Below are positions 58,619 to 64,000 of a stretch of 64,000 nt of DNA, in pieces. How positions within the stretch are numbered: position 1 is the first letter of the stretch; every line of letters begins with the position of its first letter. Below the pieces are notes generated by a model, which did not search any database, was not told the DNA's origin, and saw only the letters and a list, made by a program, of their open reading frames with translations. The position numbers were made by a program, and so were the translations under genes. The DNA comes from Gemmobacter aquatilis (GTDB lineage: Bacteria; Pseudomonadota; Alphaproteobacteria; Rhodobacterales; Rhodobacteraceae). The stretch spans positions 62,001 through 126,000 of the forward strand of contig NZ_FOCE01000010.1 in NCBI RefSeq assembly GCF_900110025.1, in the 5' to 3' direction.

Positions 58619-59896
58619 ATGCCCGATCCCCGCTCTTCCGACGTGATCCTCGCCCGGATGATGGAGTTCCATCCCAAGGTCATCGACCTGACGCTGGACC
58701 GTGTTCATCGCCTGCTCGCCGCACTCGGCCACCCCGAGCGCCGCCTGCCGCCGGTGATCCATATCGCGGGCACCAATGGCAAGGGCAGCACGCAAGCCAT
58801 GATCCGCGCCGGGCTGGAGGCGATGGGCAAGCGCGTACACGCCTATACCTCGCCGCATCTGGCATGGTTCCACGAACGCATCCGCCTTGCGGGCGACCTG
58901 ATCACCGAACAGGCACTGACCGACCTGCTGGATGAATGTGTGCAGGCCAATGGCGGCGAAGAAATTACCTTTTTCGAAATCACCACCTGCGCCGCTCTGC
59001 TCGCCTTCGCCCGCACCCCGGCTGATTACACGCTGCTGGAGGTGGGCCTTGGCGGCAGGCTGGATGCCACCAATGTTGTGGACAGGCCCGCCCTGACCAT
59101 CATCACCCCCGTCTCGATCGACCATCAGCAATATCTGGGCGAAACCCTGCCCGAAATCGCCGGTGAAAAGGCCGGTATCCTTAAACGCGGCGTGCCCTGC
59201 GTGGCTGGCCCACAGACGGACGAGGGGCTGGCGGTGATCGAAGCCAAGGCCGCCCGGCTGGGGGCGCCGCTGCTGGCCTATGGCCAGCACTGGCATGTCG
59301 GCACTGAACGCGGCCGCCTGATCTTTCAGGATGAAACCGGCCTGCTGGATCTGCCGCTGCCCAACCTGCCCGGCCCCCACCAGATCCAGAACGCGGGCGC
59401 GGCCCTCGCCGCCCTGCGCCGTCTCGGCGCCGACGAGGCCGCCTGCGAGGCTGCCATCACCCACGCCGTCTGGCCCGCCCGGATGCAGCGCCTGACCCAA
59501 GGCCCGCTGCCCTCTGCAGCGCCCGGCGTCGAGCTGTGGCTGGACGGCGGCCACAACCCCGCAGGCGGCGAGGCCATCGCCGCCACGCTGGCGCAGATGC
59601 CGCCGCGTCCGACCTTTGCCATCTGCGGCATGCTGAACACCAAGGACATCACGGGCTATCTGCGCCCGCTTGCGCCGCATCTGACAGCCCTGCAAGCCGT
59701 CTCGATCCCCGGCGAAAAGAACACCCTGCCCGCCGAAATCACCGCGCAGGCGGCAACGCAGACCGGCATCCCCGCCCATATCGCCCCTTCGGTGGCCGAG
59801 GCTCTGGCAACCATCGCCGCAACCGCCCCCGGCGCACGGGTGCTGATCTGCGGCTCGCTCTATCTCGCGGGCACAATCCTGCGGGAAAACGGCTGA
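58619..59896 (+). CDS. folC: Bifunctional folylpolyglutamate synthase/dihydrofolate synthase
   Basis: 425 residues from ATG 58619 (an ATG at 58523 is possible but adds a low-complexity tail). The P-loop lies in IHIAGTNGKGSTQAMI, the adenine/folate region in YTSPHLAWFHERIRL, and the omega loop EVGLGGRLDATNVV near residue 145 is typical. SIDHQQYLGETLPEIAGEKAGI follows, and the C-terminal Mur-ligase-like domain has WLDGGHNPAGG. It adds glutamate to dihydropteroate or folate, a step after folK and folP; folK is 57 kb upstream in this window. Confidence 0.96.
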   Translation: MPDPRSSDVILARMMEFHPKVIDLTLDRVHRLLAALGHPERRLPPVIHIAGTNGKGSTQAMIRAGLEAMGKRVHAYTSPHLAWFHERIRLAGDLITEQALTDLLDECVQANGGEEITFFEITTCAALLAFARTPADYTLLEVGLGGRLDATNVVDRPALTIITPVSIDHQQYLGETLPEIAGEKAGILKRGVPCVAGPQTDEGLAVIEAKAARLGAPLLAYGQHWHVGTERGRLIFQDETGLLDLPLPNLPGPHQIQNAGAALAALRRLGADEAACEAAITHAVWPARMQRLTQGPLPSAAPGVELWLDGGHNPAGGEAIAATLAQMPPRPTFAICGMLNTKDITGYLRPLAPHLTALQAVSIPGEKNTLPAEITAQAATQTGIPAHIAPSVAEALATIAATAPGARVLICGSLYLAGTILRENG

Positions 59897-59903
59897 AGCT
59901 GCT

Positions 59904-59994
59904 GGGGGGCTTTGCCCCCCGACGCGCAAGCGCGCCTCCGCTCAGGATATTTTCAGACAGTAAATAGGGGCAGATTTTCTGCCCTGAAATATCC
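59904..59994. repeat. G/C hairpin and inverted CTGAAAATATCC units after folC
   Basis: GGGGGGC (59904-59910) and GCCCCCC (59914-59920) form a hairpin that may end folC transcription. Downstream, GGATATTTTCAG (59945-59956) faces CTGAAATATCC (59984-59994), and GGGCAGATTTTCTGCCC (59968-59984) forms a nested 7-bp hairpin between them. The outer unit matches that at 43658-43674. Confidence 0.75.
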
Positions 59995-60012
59995 CCGCCG
60001 GAAGCCCCTGAG

Positions 60013-60078
60013 CCAAGCGGCCAAAGGCCGCGCAGGCGAGGCAAAGCAAAGGCGCGCCGCGAGGCGCGCACCGTTTGA
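60013..60078. repeat. Dispersed palindromic repeat, copy 2
   Basis: CCAAGCGGCCAAAGGCCGCGCAGGCGAGG... to GCGCGCACCGTTTGACA. It shares the layout of the copy at 23242-23308 (two palindromes around AAAG and GCGCGC, ending CCGTTTG). It lies just before the convergent rppH stop. Confidence 0.7.
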
Positions 60079-60088
60079 CAGGCCCGGA

Positions 60089-60571
60089 TCAGGCGAGGTG
60101 GCCGCGGAATTCGGCGACCACCGTCTCATAGACCGCGCGCTTGAACGGCACGATCGAGGCGATCATCTCGTCGGCACGGCTCCATTGCCAGCGGTCGAAT
60201 TCCGGGTGTTCGGTGGCGATGTTTACCTGATCGTCGCTGCCGGTGTAGCGGAACAGGAACCAGCGCTGCTTCTGCCCGCGATACCGCCCGCCCCAAACCT
60301 TGCCCAGCAATTCGGGTGGCAGATCATAGGTCACCCAATCCCCAGATTTGGCGATGAATTCCACCAGATCCCCGGTGATGCCGGTTTCTTCCCACAATTC
60401 GCGCAGCGCGGCCTTGCGCGGCTTTTCGCCCTCGTCGATCCCGCCCTGCGGCATCTGCCAGGCCGGGACGGCGCTGTCCTTGCGGTTGCCGGTGAAAATC
60501 AGCCCCTGCGGGTTGATCAGCATCACTCCCACACAGGGGCGATAGGGCAGGCTTTGCGGGTCAGTTTTCAT
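60089..60571 (-). CDS. rppH: RNA pyrophosphohydrolase
   Basis: 160-residue Nudix enzyme that removes pyrophosphate from 5' ends of mRNAs to start decay. The Nudix box is complete: [20 protein letters not shown] (about residues 43-62) followed by [23 protein letters not shown] at the N-terminus and a C-terminal segment [10 protein letters not shown] (here [10 protein letters not shown]) fit the alphaproteobacterial RppH/NudH subfamily. It is the last gene of the gpmI-envC-ctpA-rppH group. Confidence 0.95.
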   Translation of the reverse strand: MKTDPQSLPYRPCVGVMLINPQGLIFTGNRKDSAVPAWQMPQGGIDEGEKPRKAALRELWEETGITGDLVEFIAKSGDWVTYDLPPELLGKVWGGRYRGQKQRWFLFRYTGSDDQVNIATEHPEFDRWQWSRADEMIASIVPFKRAVYETVVAEFRGHLA

Positions 60572-60609
60572 GCGCTTGCGGGGCCGGTCACCCGGCCCCC
60601 TCCTTCCTC

Positions 60610-61950
60610 TCAGGGTTTCACTGCGATGGCAGCAGCACCCTTCAGGATGTCCACCGCGTAGGCCAGCTGATAATCCTCGTCGCGCATCTTCGCGGCTTCG
60701 GCAGCCTTTTCCTGCTCTTCCTGATACTGGCGCTTCTCGTCCTCGGTCATCGAGTCATTCGACAGGATGCCGCGCAGATCCGCCTCGCCGCGGGCCTTGT
60801 CCTCGGTCACGGCCTCCTCGGTCCCCTCTTCCGCCACTTTCGCTGCTGGCTGGTTCACCACGATATCCGGCGAAATCCCCAGCGCCTGGATCGAGCGCCC
60901 CGAAGGCGTGTAATAACGCGCCGTCGTCAGCCGCATCGCCCCGTCGCCGCGCAACGGAATGACCGATTGCACCGACCCTTTGCCAAAGCTCTTGGTCCCC
61001 ACCACGATCGCGCGGCGGTGGTCCTGCAACGCCCCCGCCACGATTTCCGAAGCCGAGGCCGAGCCGCCATTGATCAGCACCACCATGGGCTTGCCGCCGA
61101 TCATGTCGCCCGGTTCGGCGTTGAACCGCTCGCCATCCTGCGCGCTGCGCCCGCGGGTGGACACGATCTCGCCCTTCTCGATGAAGGCATCCGACACCAT
61201 GATCGCCTGATTGAGCAAGCCGCCCGGATTGTTGCGCAGATCCAGAACAAGGCCATTCACCTTGTCCATCCCGCCCAGCTCCTCGACCGCTTTCTTCAAC
61301 TCGGCCTCCAGCCCCGGGAAGGTCTGGTCGTTGAAGGTGGTCAGGCGCAGCACGACGGTATCGCCCACAACGCGGCCCTTTACCGCCGTCAGCTTGATGG
61401 TGTCGCGGATGATCGACACGTCGAACGGATCAGCCACGCCCTCGCGCACCACGGTGATGATGATTTCCGATCCGACCTCGCCGCGCATCATGTCCACCGC
61501 CGCATCCAGCGTCAGGCCAAGCACACTTTCGCCGTTCACATGGGTGATGAAGTCGCCCGCCTTGATCCCGGCCTTGTCTGCCGGGGTGTCATCCATCGGC
61601 GAGACGACCTTGATGAAGCCCTCTTCCTGCGTCACCTCGATGCCCAAGCCCCCGAACTGGCCCCGGGTCTGTACCTGCATGTCGGTGAAATCATCGGCGG
61701 CCAGATAGCTGGAATGCGGATCGAGCGAGGACAACATGCCGTTGATCGCCGCCTCGATCAGCTTTTTGCTGTCCACCTCTTCCACATATTGCGCGCGGAT
61801 GCGTTCAAAGATGTCACCGAAGAGATCGAGCTGTTCGTAGACCGGGCTCTGCTTCCCGGCCTCCTGCGCGATGAGCGGCCCCGCGAGCTGCGTCGTCAGC
61901 AGAACGCCGGCCACCGTGCCGCCCAGCGCAGCCATCACGAATTTCCTCAT
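60610..61950 (-). CDS. ctpA: S41 carboxy-terminal processing peptidase
   Basis: 446 residues with an N-terminal signal-anchor ([20 protein letters not shown]). A PDZ domain lies near 95-175 ([19 protein letters not shown]), and the peptidase core has [28 protein letters not shown] (nucleophilic Ser) and [12 protein letters not shown] (catalytic Lys). It trims the ends of periplasmic proteins, for example peptidoglycan endopeptidases. The C-terminal stretch is charged, and low-complexity helical. It lies between envC and rppH, a cluster shared by many alphaproteobacteria. Confidence 0.96.
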   Translation of the reverse strand: MRKFVMAALGGTVAGVLLTTQLAGPLIAQEAGKQSPVYEQLDLFGDIFERIRAQYVEEVDSKKLIEAAINGMLSSLDPHSSYLAADDFTDMQVQTRGQFGGLGIEVTQEEGFIKVVSPMDDTPADKAGIKAGDFITHVNGESVLGLTLDAAVDMMRGEVGSEIIITVVREGVADPFDVSIIRDTIKLTAVKGRVVGDTVVLRLTTFNDQTFPGLEAELKKAVEELGGMDKVNGLVLDLRNNPGGLLNQAIMVSDAFIEKGEIVSTRGRSAQDGERFNAEPGDMIGGKPMVVLINGGSASASEIVAGALQDHRRAIVVGTKSFGKGSVQSVIPLRGDGAMRLTTARYYTPSGRSIQALGISPDIVVNQPAAKVAEEGTEEAVTEDKARGEADLRGILSNDSMTEDEKRQYQEEQEKAAEAAKMRDEDYQLAYAVDILKGAAAIAVKP

Positions 61951-61968
61951 GCCTTCGTCATCCCTTCC

Positions 61969-63135
61969 TCAGGGCACCTGCTGCTTGTCCGCAAGCGGCG
62001 CCGTCGCCGTAAACCAAGGCATGGGATCGGTCGCAATGCTCCCCTGCCGCAACTCCACATAAAGCGTTTCGGTGTCGCGTGCGCCACCGCCATCCTGCGC
62101 CGAGACAAGGAATTCCTCCATCCCCGGCGTGCCACCGCCCATCAGGCCCAGCGGTGCGCCTGCCGCAACCACCTCGCCCACCTCGCCATAGACGGTTTCC
62201 ATCCCCGCCAGAACCAGAAGATAGCCTGCACCGGGTTCCAGAATGATCACGTTTCCGAAATTCAGCAGTGGCCCGCGATAGCGCAGCGTGCCCGACCATG
62301 GCGCGGTGACCAACGCCTGCGCCCGGGTGGCCAGCACCATGCCGGGCCGCCGCACACCCGCGCCATCGGCCTCGTTCGGGCGGCGCAGCACGGTGCCCAG
62401 CACCGGCAGCGGCAGCTTGCCATGGGCAAAGCCGAAATCGGCCATGCCCTCGGCCTCCACCTCGTTCAGCGCAAGGCCATTGGCAAAGGCATCCAGCGTA
62501 TCGGCGCTTTCCAGCAGGCCCTTCAGCACCTCGGGGTCTTCGGTGAACCGTTTGGGCAGGTTGGTGCGGTCGGAAATCGCCTTGGACAGTTCGGTCCGCG
62601 CTTCCTGTGCCACGCGCAGCCCTTCGGTCAGCGTCTGGCCCGCGGAAACCTGCAAGGCGCGCAGGTCGCGCACCTCCTGCAATTCGGCGCGCATCGCTTC
62701 GGCCTCGGCCTGCAAGGCCGGGGTCACATCGGCGATCATCATGCCGGATCGCACCGTGCCCAAGGGCCCCGAAGGGTGCAGCAGCAAAAGCGGCGCCGGA
62801 TCGGCCTCCATCCGGCTCAGCACACCGACCAGTTGCGCCACCCGGTCGCGCTTGGCGTCGAATTGCAGCACCAGCGTCGCCTCGCGGATCGACACTTGCC
62901 GCAGGCTTTCGCGCAGCGCGGTCAGGCCTTCTTCATAGGCGGTGATCGTCTTGGTCAGCGCCTGAACCCGGTCGCGCGCCTGATTGGCCTTGCCCAGCGA
63001 CGCCACCGCCGCCTGCAAGCTGGCCGCCGCCGCCTGCGCCTGTTCGGCAACCGTCGCCGCCGGGGCGGCCCCTGCCAGCAGCATCAGGCACATGGCAAAA
63101 GGCGCAAGGTGGGCAAAAGGCGCAAGGCGGCGCAT
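61969..63135 (-). CDS. EnvC-like murein hydrolase activator with degenerate LytM domain
   Basis: 388 residues. A signal peptide (APFAMCLMLLAGAAPAA) leads into a long coiled coil (about 30-260). A C-terminal LytM/M23 domain follows (VTAPWSGTLRYRGPLLNFGNVIILE). The domain lacks the His-x-His and other zinc ligands; GYLLVLAGMETV replaces the active-site strand and YVELRQG stands at the last motif. It should therefore activate amidases, as EnvC does, and not cut itself. The ATG overlaps the gpmI stop (TGATG), and ctpA follows after 18 bp. Confidence 0.9.
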   Translation of the reverse strand: MRRLAPFAHLAPFAMCLMLLAGAAPAATVAEQAQAAAASLQAAVASLGKANQARDRVQALTKTITAYEEGLTALRESLRQVSIREATLVLQFDAKRDRVAQLVGVLSRMEADPAPLLLLHPSGPLGTVRSGMMIADVTPALQAEAEAMRAELQEVRDLRALQVSAGQTLTEGLRVAQEARTELSKAISDRTNLPKRFTEDPEVLKGLLESADTLDAFANGLALNEVEAEGMADFGFAHGKLPLPVLGTVLRRPNEADGAGVRRPGMVLATRAQALVTAPWSGTLRYRGPLLNFGNVIILEPGAGYLLVLAGMETVYGEVGEVVAAGAPLGLMGGGTPGMEEFLVSAQDGGGARDTETLYVELRQGSIATDPMPWFTATAPLADKQQVP

Positions 63136-64000
63136 CAGGCGATCAGGCTCCGCCCGGTCATCTCGGCAGGTTGCGGCAGCCCCATCAACTGCAGCAGCGT
63201 CGGCGCCAGATCGGCCAGCCGTCCGCCTGCCCGCAGGCTCGCCCCCGCAGGCCCGCCCACAAGGATCACCGGCACCAGATTGGTGGTATGCGCCGTATGC
63301 GGCCCGCCGGTCACCGGATCGACCATCAGCTCGCAATTGCCGTGATCGGCGGTCACGATCATCGCACCGCCCGCCTTTTCCAGCGCGGCCAAGGCCTTGC
63401 CCAGCCCGTCATCCACCGCCTCGCAGGCCTTCATCGCCGCCGCAAGGCTGCCGGTATGGCCCACCATGTCGGGGTTGGCAAAGTTCACCACGATCAGGTC
63501 ATAGCCCTTCTCGATCGCCGCCACCAACTGTTCGGCCACTTCCGGCTCGCTCATCTCGGGCTGCAAATCATAGGTCGCCACCTTGGGCGATTTCGGCATG
63601 AAGCGATCTTCGCCCACCGACGGGGTTTCCTTGCCGCCGTTCAGGAAAAAGGTCACATGCGGGTATTTCTCGGTCTCGGCCAGCCGGAACTGGGTCTTGC
63701 CCTGCGCGGCCACCCATTCGCCCAGCGTATTGACCAGCTCCTGCTTGGGATAGCAGGTGGACATGAAACCATTATGGGTGGTCGAATAGTCCACCATCCC
63801 CAGCATCGCGGCCCATGTCGGGCGGGCGCTGGCGTCGAACCCGTCAAACTCCGGTTGCCCCAATGCCAGCAGGATTTCCCGCGCGCGGTCGGCGCGGAAG
63901 TTCAGACAGAAGAACCCGTCGCCATCCTTGGCGCCCGCATAATCGCCAACCACGGTCGGCGCGATGAACTCGTCAGTTTCACCCCGCTGATAGGCCGCAT
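63135..64000 (-). CDS. gpmI: 2,3-bisphosphoglycerate-independent phosphoglycerate mutase (5' end outside window)
   Basis: Converts 3-phosphoglycerate to 2-phosphoglycerate in glycolysis with two manganese ions. The visible part covers the C-terminal 288 residues: FFCLNFRADRAREIL near the start, YDLIVVNFANPDMVGHTGSL, and the metal-binding VTADHGNCELM. The frame continues to the window edge at 64000. The GpmI type was identified by the alkaline-phosphatase-like ADHGN and FANPDMVGH motifs. The stop overlaps the envC start by one base. Confidence 0.96.
   Translation of the reverse strand, partial: AAYQRGETDEFIAPTVVGDYAGAKDGDGFFCLNFRADRAREILLALGQPEFDGFDASARPTWAAMLGMVDYSTTHNGFMSTCYPKQELVNTLGEWVAAQGKTQFRLAETEKYPHVTFFLNGGKETPSVGEDRFMPKSPKVATYDLQPEMSEPEVAEQLVAAIEKGYDLIVVNFANPDMVGHTGSLAAAMKACEAVDDGLGKALAALEKAGGAMIVTADHGNCELMVDPVTGGPHTAHTTNLVPVILVGGPAGASLRAGGRLADLAPTLLQLMGLPQPAEMTGRSLIA

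Noticed and set aside
60967-63345. Plus-strand frame of 792 codons over ctpA and envC
   Set aside because: Antisense of two well-supported genes; composition is His/Arg-rich and no motif is present.
63135-63953. Starting gpmI at the internal ATG 63953
   Set aside because: The frame continues to 64000 with residues that fit the family, so the gene runs off the edge and has no start in the window.

Overview
The window reads as a chromosomal segment of a GC-rich alphaproteobacterium of the order Rhodobacterales (family Rhodobacteraceae in the broad sense). This is inferred from the gene set and families: an fdsGBACD formate dehydrogenase whose alpha subunit has the Rhodobacter capsulatus residue numbering, DUF6478 and DUF1523 proteins, a gpmI-envC-ctpA-rppH cluster, and the dispersed TATTT/CCAGGATGAAG intergenic repeats. 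The genus cannot be decided by eye. Nearly all of the window is housekeeping or common accessory coding sequence. No tRNA, rRNA, CRISPR array, insertion sequence or prophage was seen.

Layout. 1-12.5 kb: rsh (partial), rpoZ, folK, an NYN-domain protein, two small membrane proteins, ispH, pheT, two membrane proteins, an M20 hydrolase, panC-panB and a cupin. 12.5-19.9 kb: an L,D-transpeptidase lipoprotein, a secreted phytase-like esterase with a candidate Pho box, a GYD protein, creatinase, a Hint-domain protein and a P1-family peptidase. 19.9-30.2 kb: moaE-moaD-pgsA, a short Hsp70-family protein, queF with a preQ1-I-type riboswitch, then fdsD-fdhD-fdsA-fdsB-fdsG and a LysR regulator (all minus strand). 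30.2-34.7 kb: an S49 peptidase, a zinc-ribbon mini-protein, a PTR1/FolM-like SDR, an AT-rich island with a perfect DnaA box, uvrC and cspA. 34.8-42.3 kb: an EamA transporter, divergent mnmD and FAD oxidoreductase (the two halves of MnmC), mlaA-mlaC, and a type I secretion ATPase plus adaptor. 42.4-53 kb: ridA, GDPD, FemAB-like, GST, phhB, peroxiredoxin, ferredoxin reductase, rsmD, HAD phosphatase, fadH-like reductase, LysR and an OmpA-like protein. 53-64 kb: GNAT, CinA-like, map, DUF6478 and neighbours, accD, folC, rppH, ctpA, envC and gpmI (partial).

Functional links. Several genes serve pterin, folate and one-carbon chemistry (folK, folC, FolM-like SDR, phhB, panB, formate dehydrogenase). 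moaD/moaE and the FdhD protein provide and insert the molybdenum cofactor used by FdsA. Many genes are translationally coupled through ATGA or TGATG junctions. The most unusual signal is the queF leader. A T. tengcongensis-like preQ1-I aptamer ends in an AAGGA ribosome site placed just before a 13-codon GTG-initiated reading frame. The stop codon of that frame overlaps the queF start region, and the queF ribosome site lies in its own small hairpin. This suggests riboswitch control of queF through a coupled leader peptide. Other items worth checking are the three-unit Pho-box-like repeat before the phytase-like gene, the repeats between the LysR gene and fdsG, stop codons embedded in terminator hairpins, and the repeat families.
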